Origin: JAPLNB01 sp964451955
GTDB taxonomy: Bacteria > Planctomycetota > Phycisphaerae > Tepidisphaerales > Tepidisphaeraceae
Assembly: GCA_964451955.1 (NCBI GenBank)
Contig: CAYVKG010000009.1
Coordinates: forward strand, 1 to 64,000
Direction: 5' to 3'
Length of the DNA stretch: 64,000 bases
Under the pieces are notes generated by a model. That model saw nothing but the letters and a program-made list of their open reading frames with translations. It was not told the origin of the DNA and ran no database searches. Position 1 is the first letter of the stretch; the number at the start of each line of letters is the position of its first letter. Shown here piece after piece: positions 42,842 through 51,613 of this stretch. Position numbers and translations under genes: made by a program.

Positions 42842-44362
42842 TCAGTCGCCCAGTTTCTTGATCCTGACATTGCGGTACCAGACGGCGCCGCCGTGATCTT
42901 GAAACCCGATATAGCCTTCGCGGGGGAAGTCCTTCACGGCCTTCTTGAACTTGTTCTTGGCGCCGTCTGGATTCATGGAAGGCTGAGTCCATTTGTCCAG
43001 ATCCATGTCGATGATCTGCTCGCCGTTCAAGACAACCTGGATCTTGTTTTTGTTTGCGGCAATGATCATGCGGTTCCACTCGCCGGCCGGCTTGTCCGCC
43101 TGTTTGGCGGGGGCCAGGCAGTCATAGACAGCGCCACAACTGTACTTGCTGGGCGACTGGCCAGCCGAATCGAAGACCTGGATTTCGATGCCGGTCTGAA
43201 CGTTGTCCTTGGGGTCGCCGGTGCGGATGAAGATGCCGCTGTTGGTGCCCTTGGCGAGCTTGTATTCGAGGTCCAGAACGAAATCACCGAACTGCTCCTC
43301 TGTCCACACGTCCCCGACACCCTTCTTCCAGGCCATCGCGCCGTCCTCGATGGGCCATTTACCCTTCCAGCCCGTCAAGTCCTTGCCGTTGAACAGTTGC
43401 CGGAATCCGTCCGCAACATCCGCCGCCAGGATGGGTCGTACCATGTCCGTTGACGCTGATGCCTTGGCACTGGGGGTGGCGTCGGCCTTCAGGTCGCCGA
43501 TTGCATACTGGACGCCGGCAAGGTAGTGCTGGAGAATCGCCGGGTTCCAGAAGATGTCGTGGAAGTGCCCGAATGAACAGTAGAAGACCCGGCCTCGGCC
43601 ATACTCGCGAATCCAACTGATCGCGTAATCGTGGTCATTGCGGTTCTCGCCCTTCTTGAAGCCTGGCCGGGCCGGATCGTCCGGTATCTTCTTCGAATTC
43701 GGCAGATCGATGCTCAGGAGTATTCGCAGTTTCTCACGGCTGTAGGGAGCTTTGAACGTGTACATCTCGTCGCGGATTTCAAAACCCTTGCCTTGGAATG
43801 CCGCGTTAATCGGGCTCTTGGGATCGTCGATCTTGACGGCAATGTCATAGAACGGATGCCCCTGGAAATACCCGCCCATCATCTCGCCATATTCAGCCCA
43901 TTGGTAGAAACAGTCAGTGGCCGCGTGAGAGCCGGCAATGCCTTTGCCGCTCTTGACGAAGCTCATCAGGCTCTCCTTGAGCAACGCTTCTGTCTGCTTG
44001 TCCTTCTTGTCGAACAGCTCGCCAGTGGTGCTCATCATCATGACAGCGTCAAACTGCGCGAGCTTCGATGGCACGAACATCATCACGTCATCGCTGATGG
44101 TTGTTTCCCAGGCGCCGGTCTTCTGGCCCAGAATCTCCATGGCCTTGGCGCCGATCGGAATCACGTCGTGATAGAAACCGTTCGTCAGGGTAAACACCAG
44201 CAGTTTGCGCGGCTTGGCTGGCTGCACAGCCGCCTTGGTCGGCGCTGCCGCCGTGACCTTCTTGATCACATCATCGGTCAGGACGTTTTTCGGCTCAGCA
44301 GCGAGTCCCGCCAGCGACAACGCACCGACGGCAATCGCGATCACGGTACTTTTTAGAATCAT
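42842..44362 (-). CDS. Exported ThuA / DUF1080 (3-keto-disaccharide hydrolase) fusion
   Basis: A 506-residue exported protein with a signal peptide (VIAIAVGALSLAGLAA). Residues about 50-285 are a ThuA-like trehalose-utilisation domain (LLVFTLTNGFYHDVIP, SGKGIAGSHAATDCFYQW, GRGRVFYCSFGHFHDIFW). Residues about 315-506 are a DUF1080 lectin-like sandwich of the 3-keto-disaccharide hydrolase family (DGFRQLFNGKDLTGWKG, LDLEYKLAKGTNSGIFIRTG, EGYIGFQDHGGAVWYRNVRIK). Usually these are separate proteins in planctomycetes. It may act on 3-keto sugars in the periplasm. No dehydrogenase partner is adjacent. The ATG follows GGAG and overlaps nothing. Confidence 0.88.
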   Translation of the reverse strand: MILKSTVIAIAVGALSLAGLAAEPKNVLTDDVIKKVTAAAPTKAAVQPAKPRKLLVFTLTNGFYHDVIPIGAKAMEILGQKTGAWETTISDDVMMFVPSKLAQFDAVMMMSTTGELFDKKDKQTEALLKESLMSFVKSGKGIAGSHAATDCFYQWAEYGEMMGGYFQGHPFYDIAVKIDDPKSPINAAFQGKGFEIRDEMYTFKAPYSREKLRILLSIDLPNSKKIPDDPARPGFKKGENRNDHDYAISWIREYGRGRVFYCSFGHFHDIFWNPAILQHYLAGVQYAIGDLKADATPSAKASASTDMVRPILAADVADGFRQLFNGKDLTGWKGKWPIEDGAMAWKKGVGDVWTEEQFGDFVLDLEYKLAKGTNSGIFIRTGDPKDNVQTGIEIQVFDSAGQSPSKYSCGAVYDCLAPAKQADKPAGEWNRMIIAANKNKIQVVLNGEQIIDMDLDKWTQPSMNPDGAKNKFKKAVKDFPREGYIGFQDHGGAVWYRNVRIKKLGD

Positions 44363-44427
44363 GACGGATCTCCCAAAGAGTGTAACTCTCTGCCCCTATA
44401 TAGTCCGACAGGTCCGGCGATGTTGCG

Positions 44428-46422
44428 TCAGCGGGCCGGCGCCTTAGCCGGTGCTAGATACTGGTTCCAGAGAGTGTTCTGGACGTGCATGATCAGCAGC
44501 ACATGCGGGCGCAGACCGAAGAAATCGGCAGGCGCATAGCCGCCCGTCAGGTGCTCGGCCACGGCCGAATCCAGTTCACTCGATGCGATGACAACCGGCC
44601 CATTGACCACGGCCTGCGCGCCGATGCCCGCCGCGGCTCCTTGCCGGATCGCCGTCTCGACGTCCGGCCAGAACCAGATGTTCGGGTATGCCCGCAGGTA
44701 CCAGGGAATCGGCCAAATGTCCTTCGTGAACACATTGATCCGCATCTGCCGGCCATCAGGATGCGCCTTGGCCAGATTCTCGACTCGCTCAACCAGCTCG
44801 TACATTTTCAAGCCCGGATGCGAGTACACATACGGGTTCCGCGGGTCGCAGAACATCGCCATCTTGCGCGTGCCCTGCTGGAACGGGAAACTCAGTCGAT
44901 AGGCCTGCCACCCAAGGTGCGCGGTAGCGGCCAGGAGCACTAGAGCCATCAGGGCGGCGGGCAGTCTCCGCCGGGCCAGCCAGATCGCGCCGGCCAAGAC
45001 AACTGTCGCCAGGGAAATCAACACGCAGTAAAGCACTCCATTGGCATGGACCAGTTGCCATCCAAAATACCCTCCCGCCGCCAAAAGCAGGAGCGACATG
45101 ATAATCTGCGGCACAAGCCGACTCATCATGCGAACGAGTGCCGCGGCTCCGATCCCGCCCAGGAGGATCATCGCATGAAGGAAACTCAGCATGCACCAGG
45201 GCGTCTTGTAGGGGATCGCCGAATAGGCGGCCGTCAGAATCACCACGTAGAAAAGCAGGAACAGTCGGAATCGACGTCGAATGACGTCAACGGCCGGCGG
45301 TTGGGCGGTCGTCGTTGACGGCGCCAACTCCAGCGCCGGGACGTCGGTCGCGATTCGCTGAGTGGAAAAGGCCCCCGTGAGTGCGCCGGCGATCAGTTGG
45401 GCGCTCTCCTCCTGCGACATCGCGAGAATGGGCTTTGCGACCGAACCTGACGAAGGCGTGAGTCTCGGGCGAGTGCAGAGCGCGACAGCCGCCCCCGCCG
45501 CCGCCAGCGCGAAGATCAGGCCCTCGCTGAACCACAGACGGCCATATTGCGCCCAGGCCAGCAGTCGCAGATACCAGTTCCACGGGTGATCGTGATCCGA
45601 ATTGCCGGTTCCGCGGTCGAGATACATGCGATACGCCAGCACCGAATCCCACGGCCCTTTCAGCGCCGTCAGCAGCTTCTCTTTCACCGTCGGCGCCTTG
45701 GCCGCTTCGACAAAGAACCCCGACAGGAACAGCGAGGCGATCAGGACCATTGCCAGTATGGCCACCACCACCGCGCCCCAACGGAAGAGGCCCCGGGCCG
45801 CTCCGTGCTGGCGGTCAATCAATCTCACCCACAGCCCCGTTGCCACCCCCGCGCCCGCCAGTGCCGCTGCCGCAATGACCCAGGTCTCCTTGGTTGCGTG
45901 CATCATCCCGACGCTCACCCCGAACAGAATCGCCCACCCGATTCGGCGACTGCGCGCGTATCTGCACAGGGATGCGAGCGCCAGGAACGTGAAGAACACC
46001 AGGATCATCTCCTGGATGTAGTAACGGCTGTAGAAGACCATCGCCGACGAGACCGCCGTCAGCAATCCCGCCCACACGGTCTCCCAGAAGCCCATCTCCC
46101 TCCGCAACAGCCACAGCGCCAAGATCAACAGCGAACCGAAGATGGCGGGCACAATGCGGTAATATGCTTCGGTGGCATCCATGTAGTTGCGATCCGTCAG
46201 CCACATGACGGGCGCGGTGAGGTAGTGGAGCGTGGGCCCGTGATATTCGTTCGGATCGTACGTGAAAGCCCCCGTCTCGCACATCTCGTGGTATTTGACG
46301 GCGTGGATGGCCTCGTCCCCGTGAAAAGGCCTGATGGTGAGGCACGGGGCGCGGAATGCCATCGCGCCGGCCGTGAGCAACAGCAGCACAAACAGAAGCT
46401 TCAAGTCCGGGCTTCTCATCAT
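44428..46422 (-). CDS. Agl23-like membrane glycosyltransferase-fold protein
   Basis: A 664-residue inner-membrane protein of the flippase-activity-associated Agl23 type, related to the C-fold glycosyltransferases that use polyprenyl-phosphate sugars. RPFHGDEAIHAVKYHEM (about 32-48) holds the acidic DE loop, and TYDPNEYHGPTLHYLTAP and FYSRYYIQEM follow as in these families; about 12 helices and a C-terminal periplasmic domain (about 560-664) complete it. It lies 36 bases downstream of the discoidin-like lipoprotein gene, so the two are probably cotranscribed. The substrate is unknown. Confidence 0.82.
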   Translation of the reverse strand: MMRSPDLKLLFVLLLLTAGAMAFRAPCLTIRPFHGDEAIHAVKYHEMCETGAFTYDPNEYHGPTLHYLTAPVMWLTDRNYMDATEAYYRIVPAIFGSLLILALWLLRREMGFWETVWAGLLTAVSSAMVFYSRYYIQEMILVFFTFLALASLCRYARSRRIGWAILFGVSVGMMHATKETWVIAAAALAGAGVATGLWVRLIDRQHGAARGLFRWGAVVVAILAMVLIASLFLSGFFVEAAKAPTVKEKLLTALKGPWDSVLAYRMYLDRGTGNSDHDHPWNWYLRLLAWAQYGRLWFSEGLIFALAAAGAAVALCTRPRLTPSSGSVAKPILAMSQEESAQLIAGALTGAFSTQRIATDVPALELAPSTTTAQPPAVDVIRRRFRLFLLFYVVILTAAYSAIPYKTPWCMLSFLHAMILLGGIGAAALVRMMSRLVPQIIMSLLLLAAGGYFGWQLVHANGVLYCVLISLATVVLAGAIWLARRRLPAALMALVLLAATAHLGWQAYRLSFPFQQGTRKMAMFCDPRNPYVYSHPGLKMYELVERVENLAKAHPDGRQMRINVFTKDIWPIPWYLRAYPNIWFWPDVETAIRQGAAAGIGAQAVVNGPVVIASSELDSAVAEHLTGGYAPADFFGLRPHVLLIMHVQNTLWNQYLAPAKAPAR

Positions 46423-46458
46423 CGGTGCCTTCGCGCCACATGGCGATGCCCATTTGTA

Positions 46459-47208
46459 TCACTTGTGGGGCACGCCGTACACCTCGATTTCGATGTAGTG
46501 GTTCTGTTCATCCGAAGTGCTCCCGTTGCTGTAGCACCGGATGTAACGCGCTCGCACCTGCCCTTTTGTCTCAATCAGCTTACCTTCGAAGGAATCAACG
46601 TACATCTTGTCCGCACCCACGCCCATCCCGGCCGATCCGTCGTGGTCATTATTGAAGATCGTCTTCACGCCGCTGACAAAGTCGGCATCATCGCTCATCT
46701 GCACGATGACATCCTTATACACGCGAGGATCCCCATGGTAATGCCACAACAGGACATCCCAGATTTCGCACGGCGAGCCGAGGTCAATTTGGACCCATTG
46801 CAGACCGGGGCCAAGCTCCACGAAGCTGCCGTCGCTGCCTTCCCTGTCGCCGTCGGTCAGGTAGTCCAGCGCCCCGATCACCGGCTGGGTGTCGCTGCCT
46901 GTTACCGGCCGCTTCAGCGCCAGATTGACCACCCCCGGGGGGGCAAAGAACGCCGGTCGCGGTTTGTCTGATAGTGCCTCCAGCGGCCCGTCGATCTTAA
47001 GGTCTTTGGGCGTCCCAATGAAAAGCTTCTTGGGTGGCTTGAATGTCACCTCAACCAGCTCGGTCGCGGCCGTTCCTCTGGCGGATTGCGTTGCGGGCGC
47101 ACCCGGCTTGTTCGTCGGGCGCTGATCGCATCCCGCCAGCCAGATCACGGCGCCAGCCATCACCGCGGCAATTGCCGCCACATCGAATCGTCTTGCCCAA
47201 GTCAACAT
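46459..47208 (-). CDS. Discoidin-like lipoprotein, paralog 1
   Basis: A 249-residue lipoprotein: AAVMAGAVIWLAGCDQ with lipobox LAGC near residue 26. After a Pro/Thr linker comes a discoidin (F5/8 type C)-like sandwich: NLALKRPVTGSDTQPVIGALDYLTDGD, VELGPGLQWVQIDLGSPCEIW, LLWHYHGDPRVYKDVIVQMSDD and RYIRCYSNGSTSDEQNHYIEIEVYG. About 60 percent of positions look shared with the next gene upstream (47342). ATG 47208 has GGGAGG 5 bases before it. Such domains bind sugars or phospholipids; the target is unknown. Confidence 0.82.
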   Translation of the reverse strand: MLTWARRFDVAAIAAVMAGAVIWLAGCDQRPTNKPGAPATQSARGTAATELVEVTFKPPKKLFIGTPKDLKIDGPLEALSDKPRPAFFAPPGVVNLALKRPVTGSDTQPVIGALDYLTDGDREGSDGSFVELGPGLQWVQIDLGSPCEIWDVLLWHYHGDPRVYKDVIVQMSDDADFVSGVKTIFNNDHDGSAGMGVGADKMYVDSFEGKLIETKGQVRARYIRCYSNGSTSDEQNHYIEIEVYGVPHK

Positions 47209-47272
47209 GATGGCCTCCCGCCCCGTCATACCGAACAGTTGACCGGAACGTTGACAAGCCAGGCGCGTTGCC

Positions 47273-47312
47273 AAAAAGCGGATGGCGCGGACACGAGATT
47301 CCGCGCCATCCG
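47273..47312 (-). terminator. Strong terminator between the discoidin-like paralogs
   Basis: CGGATGGCGCGGA (47279-47291) and TCCGCGCCATCCG (47300-47312) make a perfect 13-bp stem, loop of 8. On the minus strand CTTTTTGG follows, a U5 tract. It is 30 bases past the stop of the gene at 47342 and should separate the two paralogs into different transcripts. Confidence 0.88.
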
Positions 47313-47341
47313 TGGTTTGTCTCAGCAATTCGCTGATCAGC

Positions 47342-48049
47342 TTACTTGGCAGGCACGCCGTACACTTCGACTTCCGTATAGTGGTTCTGATCGTCCGACG
47401 TGTTGCCCTTGCTGTAGAGCCGGACATATCGACCCTTCACGCCCTTGGTCTCGACGAGCTTTCCTTCAAAGCTCTCGAAGTACATCAAGTCTTTGCCCAA
47501 GCCCAGGCCGGAACTGTTGTCATTGTCGTTGTTGTAGACGGTCTTGACGTTGCTGATGAAGTCTTCGTCGTCAGCCACCTGAATCACAACGTCCTTGTAG
47601 ACGCGAGGATCTCCGTGGTGATGCCACATCACAACACCCCAAATCTCAGTCACCTTGCCCAAGTCGATCTGGACCCACTGCAGGCCGGGACCAAGCTCAA
47701 CCCAGCTTCCATCGGTTGCTTCCTTGTCACCATCGGTCACCTGATCGAGCTTGCCGATGATGGGCTCTTTGTCACTGCTGTTAACGGGGCGGTTCAACGC
47801 AACGTTCGTCGTGCCGGCGGGCGCCATGAAGGGAGGCCGTGGGCCCTTCCGCGGCGGCTCAATGACGATCCCGGCGGGCGGCGTCTTGGGGGTGCCGATG
47901 AAGGCCGGTTTCGGGAGCTTCAATTTCACTTCTTGCTGGTCGCCTGCGGCCTTCTCCTCGGCAGCCGTCACCATCCGCGAACTGTTCATCCAGACCGCAA
48001 GCACCACCGCTACACACGCAAATCCCGCTGCTTTCCTCAATGTGGTCAT
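47342..48049 (-). CDS. Discoidin-like exported protein, paralog 2
   Basis: A 235-residue exported protein (signal GFACVAVVLAVWMNSSRMVTAA, no lipobox) with the same architecture as its neighbour: FIGTPKTPPAGIVIEPPRK linker, then TTNVALNRPVNSSDKEPIIGKLDQVTDGD, VELGPGLQWVQIDLGKVTEIWGVVMWHHHGDPRVYKD and RYVRLYSKGNTSDDQNHYTEVEVYG. Duplication with change of the export class (lipoprotein versus free) is clear. ATG 48049 has AGGAG 6 bases upstream; TATACT at 48112-48117 is a possible -10. A strong terminator closes it. Confidence 0.82.
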   Translation of the reverse strand: MTTLRKAAGFACVAVVLAVWMNSSRMVTAAEEKAAGDQQEVKLKLPKPAFIGTPKTPPAGIVIEPPRKGPRPPFMAPAGTTNVALNRPVNSSDKEPIIGKLDQVTDGDKEATDGSWVELGPGLQWVQIDLGKVTEIWGVVMWHHHGDPRVYKDVVIQVADDEDFISNVKTVYNNDNDNSSGLGLGKDLMYFESFEGKLVETKGVKGRYVRLYSKGNTSDDQNHYTEVEVYGVPAK

Positions 48050-48154
48050 ATCCGACTCCTATGAATTCTCTTGGTCAACTCCACACAGCCCCGTTGGGGA
48101 CTGAGTTCCTCAGTATACAAGATAAGGTCGCTCTTCCGCCAGTACCGCAACATG

Positions 48155-48874
48155 CTATCGCAACTTGGCTTGCACCAATTCCGCCATCCGGCCAGCCAAC
48201 GCACCTCTGGCAATCCACTCGTGGCCGCCCTCTCGCATCAAATACGCTCCGGCCGCCGGTCCGTTGACCATCTCAAGCGTGTTGGCAACCAGATAGTCCG
48301 CGCCACTGCTCACCCGGCTCAGTTCCGCGACTCTCAGTAGTTCCTCCGCGCCGATGCCGACCTCCAATTTGAACTTGATCAGCAAGCCGCGATAGCCCCA
48401 TTCCGTCCGGAACAAATCCACCAGCTTCTCGGTCGGTTCGCCAAGGATCGCAATGAGTTTGTGGGTGCTCTTGACCTTGCCGGCCTGCACATCTTGCACT
48501 AACCATCGCTCTCTCGCAGCGTCCTGCACATCCACCATCCTTTCGATCACCGAAAACGCTCGCACCGGCCTATAGTCAGACACCGCGGCGGTCATAAAGA
48601 TAGCGTCATACCGGTTGCGCGAGAGCAACGCCGCCAGGGCCCCTTTCAGTTCCGCGTGGCTACCAAACGCCGATCCGATGATCCGATGCTTCGTTCCTTC
48701 CGCGTCTGCCACCTGCGCCAGATGCGACCGGTTGCTGCTCAGCAGATCCACCTGCCCGATCGCCGCCAACGCCTGCGCGATGGCCAACCCCGTATTCCCG
48801 GTGAAGATGTTCCCCCAGTCGCGGACGTGGTCAATCTTCTCACGAGTGTTGCCGGCGGTAACCAGGAATCGCAT
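48155..48874 (-). CDS. Stand-alone CoaB-type phosphopantothenate-cysteine ligase
   Basis: A 239-residue DNA/pantothenate metabolism flavoprotein-fold protein of the CoaB half: RFLVTAGNTREKIDHVRDW (nucleotide region), FTGNTGLAIAQALA, and FMTAAVSDYRPV, followed by TEKLVDLFRTEWGYRGLLIKFKLEVG with the conserved Lys-rich loop and DYLVANTLEM. CoaB joins cysteine to phosphopantothenate in coenzyme A synthesis. The CoaC decarboxylase half, fused in many bacteria, is absent here, as in some lineages. Confidence 0.82.
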   Translation of the reverse strand: MRFLVTAGNTREKIDHVRDWGNIFTGNTGLAIAQALAAIGQVDLLSSNRSHLAQVADAEGTKHRIIGSAFGSHAELKGALAALLSRNRYDAIFMTAAVSDYRPVRAFSVIERMVDVQDAARERWLVQDVQAGKVKSTHKLIAILGEPTEKLVDLFRTEWGYRGLLIKFKLEVGIGAEELLRVAELSRVSSGADYLVANTLEMVNGPAAGAYLMREGGHEWIARGALAGRMAELVQAKLR

Positions 48875-48920
48875 CCGGGCATTCTAGCACAGACACGCCC
48901 CATCGGCCGAACGACTCGGC

Positions 48921-50024
48921 CTACCCCGCCGTCACCTTGTGAATTGCCGCGATCAGGCTCGCCTGCGTGACCGGCTTGAACAAGGCCGGCTGCCCCGTCG
49001 AATTGAGGAAATCGCTGGTCATTGACCACAAGGCGTCGCCCGTCAGAAACACCACCGTCTTCTTGAGGTGCTTCGGAAGTCGCTCGTATAGCTGCTGACC
49101 CGAGATGCCCGGCATCCGCAGGTCAAGAACGATGGCGTCAAAACGCTCCTTCTCCAGCAACTCCAGGGCTTCCTCTCCCGATGCGCAAGTCCGCACGCTC
49201 CCTCCGCACATGTTCTTCAGCATCAACTGAAGCACTTTGCGAATCGACTCCTCGTCATCCACAACGAGAATCCGCCGCCCCCGCAGCGCGGTTCTCGCCA
49301 CGATGGTAGGCACATCCGCCTCCTGCACGACCTCCTTCGCTACAGGAAGCGAGAGCGAGAACTGCACGCCTCCGCGCGTGTTTCGCGCCGATAGCGTTCC
49401 CCCCGCCCGCTCAGTCAGACGCTTGGCTACCGCCAAACCCAGCCCGCTGCCCTTTCCGCGAGCTTTCGTCGTGAAAAACGGATCAAATATCTTCGGAAGC
49501 AATGCCTTGGGTATGGCCGGCCCCGGATTCCAAATGCCCAGCTTCAACAGCCCGTGCCCGCATGTCGCGGTAATCCGAATCGTTGCAGACCCGCAATCGG
49601 CGACGGCGTCCATCGCGTTCTTGATGATGTTGGCCAGAATGAGCTGCAGGTGACCGGTAGGCATCGCAACTGCGGGCAGTGGCCTGGGGACGGACCACTC
49701 GAACTTCACGCCCTTTCGCGTCCGGTAGGAATACAGATCCAACACCGCGCGCACCGCCTCATCAACCGCTCCCTGTGTCGACGCAACGGGGCTGGCAAAA
49801 TACAGAACGTTCATCGACAGCTGGCTGGCAAGTTGGGCAAGTTGTACGACATATTCCAGGTGCCGTCGCGACTCCGGCTTCGATTGACGCTGCATCTCCA
49901 GCTCGGCATACCCGATCGCCGCCCCCATTAGATTATTCAATTCATGGGCAACCTCGGCGAACATCTCGCCGAGGATCGCCAATCGCTCAAGTTGCGCCGA
50001 CTCCCGTTCTGATACTTTCAGCAA
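48921..50024 (-). CDS. Soluble histidine kinase with C-terminal receiver
   Basis: A 367-residue hybrid kinase with no membrane segment or sensor domain. HisKA is at about 10-75, with the phospho-His in MFAEVAHELNNLMGAAIGYAE; HATPase at about 105-230 has the N box (ILANIIKNAMDAVAD), G1 and G2 (GKGSGLGLAVAKRLTERAGG); the receiver at about 250-365 has ILVVDDEESI, the Asp in VLDLRMPG, FLTGDA and LFKPV. Start TTG 50024 with GGTGATCCA upstream. It is divergent from the methyltransferase gene, 54 bases apart, sharing a promoter region, so it probably belongs to the same signalling set. Confidence 0.88.
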   Translation of the reverse strand: MLKVSERESAQLERLAILGEMFAEVAHELNNLMGAAIGYAELEMQRQSKPESRRHLEYVVQLAQLASQLSMNVLYFASPVASTQGAVDEAVRAVLDLYSYRTRKGVKFEWSVPRPLPAVAMPTGHLQLILANIIKNAMDAVADCGSATIRITATCGHGLLKLGIWNPGPAIPKALLPKIFDPFFTTKARGKGSGLGLAVAKRLTERAGGTLSARNTRGGVQFSLSLPVAKEVVQEADVPTIVARTALRGRRILVVDDEESIRKVLQLMLKNMCGGSVRTCASGEEALELLEKERFDAIVLDLRMPGISGQQLYERLPKHLKKTVVFLTGDALWSMTSDFLNSTGQPALFKPVTQASLIAAIHKVTAG

Positions 50025-50078
50025 TGGATCACCCTTGAACTGTCGGACAGATTATGCGGCCCGCTCCGGCTTGAGTCA

Positions 50079-51611
50079 ATGAATTCCGAACGAGGCGCTC
50101 TTCTCTTTTTTTCGATTCTCGGTACACTAACATTCGCTGGACATGTTTCCTGGGAGCCAAATAGGGCCGGGCTACAAGGGGTTTTCTCTAGAAGCGGGCA
50201 AATCACCTTGGAACGTTCAATTGTCGGTTTTGACAGTCTCGTCGCATTCCGCAACAGCCAGAATCTGGAAGCCCGCGGAACGCTGATCCACATCACGCGA
50301 AATCTGCTCGTGTTCGAGGTCTACAACCCCTACTCCGTCGTGCAACTTAGCGAAGTCCTTCGTGATCTTCGCATCATGCGAGGAGAGCGAACCATCTACG
50401 AAGGGCGAGCCGTCGTCAGCAATCTCGTCGCGACAGGTCTGATGTTGATCGTATCGGCCACGCTTGTTGACCCCTGGAAGGACTTGGTCGGGCTCAGTCC
50501 CGGGCACGGAGTCCTCGAAGAGGTCCAGGCGTTCGTGCAGGATTACGAAGCCAATCACCGCCTCCGCCCCTCGTATCAGCTGGCCATCAGCAACCTCCGC
50601 GCATTCCTCGGCGAATTGAGCCGCTGGTTAAGCCAGGTCGAAGTCGCCACCGGTGCGGACGGACCCGATTTTCCCGAGGACCTTCAAGAGGAGTTTCAGA
50701 AGGAGCTTCAGCAACCCGTGGCTCCCAAGCTCGATGAACTCTATCAAGTTTTTGAGGAGGAAGCCAAGCAGGTGCCGCCCGAGGAGGTCGTTGTTCACAA
50801 GGCTTTCGCCCGCAAGGAAATCCACCCCTTGATCCTCTGCTCACCGTTCCTGCACCGCGTTTTCACGAAGCCGCTCGGATACGCCGGCGACTACGAAATG
50901 GTGAACATGATGCTGGACAACCCCATCCGCGGGCAGAACACATACGGCAAACTGCTCAACTCCTACCACCTCCAGTCCGGCCCCGTCCGCGCCCACCGCA
51001 ACCGCGTCAGCATCCTCAAGGAGTATCTTCGCTCCGAAACCGCCCGCCTCGCAAACAAACCCGGCCCTGTCCGAATCTTGAACGTCGGATGCGGACCCGC
51101 CATCGAGGTCGCCCAGTTCCTCCGTGCCAGCCCCCTGTCTGATCACTGCGAATTCCATCTGCTCGATTTCAATGCCGAGACCCTCGTCTACACGCGAAAC
51201 AAGCTCGAGGAGGCCAAACGAAAGGGCACTCGGACCACGGGCCTGAATTACCTGCACAAGTCCATCCACGAACTGCTCAAGGACGCCGCCCGGCGTGACA
51301 GTTCCAGCCTCGGGCCGTTTGATATCGTCTACTGCGCCGGCCTGTTTGACTACCTGTCCGACCGGGTCTGCAGCCGCCTCGTTGATTTGTTCTATGACTG
51401 GACCCTCCCCGGCGGCTCCCTGCTCGTCACCAACGTTCACACCGCAAACCCAATCCGGCAGTTCATGGAACATTTCACCGAGTGGTACCTGATCTACCGT
51501 AACGAAGCCGATTTTCTCGCCATGGCGTCGGAGCTTCGAGGCAAGACGCGCGCCTATACCGATGCCACGGGCATAAACGTGTTCATGGAAATTCGAAAGG
51601 TCGACCCTTGA
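50079..51611 (+). CDS. PhcB-like methyltransferase with N-terminal PilZ-like domain
   Basis: A 510-residue protein. Residues about 50-135 have a degenerate PilZ-like barrel pattern (LEARGTLIHITRNLLVFEVYNP). Residues about 140-265 are helical. PLGYAGDYEMVNM (265-277) and the class I SAM motif ILNVGCGPAIEVAQF (333-347), followed by CEFHLLDFNAETL, match the family of 3-hydroxy fatty acid methyl ester synthases to which Ralstonia PhcB belongs. The first 43 residues are doubtful; TTG 50208 is an alternative start. The stop overlaps the TTG/ATG start region of the kinase gene. Product inferred, not proven. Confidence 0.78.
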   Translation: MNSERGALLFFSILGTLTFAGHVSWEPNRAGLQGVFSRSGQITLERSIVGFDSLVAFRNSQNLEARGTLIHITRNLLVFEVYNPYSVVQLSEVLRDLRIMRGERTIYEGRAVVSNLVATGLMLIVSATLVDPWKDLVGLSPGHGVLEEVQAFVQDYEANHRLRPSYQLAISNLRAFLGELSRWLSQVEVATGADGPDFPEDLQEEFQKELQQPVAPKLDELYQVFEEEAKQVPPEEVVVHKAFARKEIHPLILCSPFLHRVFTKPLGYAGDYEMVNMMLDNPIRGQNTYGKLLNSYHLQSGPVRAHRNRVSILKEYLRSETARLANKPGPVRILNVGCGPAIEVAQFLRASPLSDHCEFHLLDFNAETLVYTRNKLEEAKRKGTRTTGLNYLHKSIHELLKDAARRDSSSLGPFDIVYCAGLFDYLSDRVCSRLVDLFYDWTLPGGSLLVTNVHTANPIRQFMEHFTEWYLIYRNEADFLAMASELRGKTRAYTDATGINVFMEIRKVDP

Positions 51612-51613
51612 CG

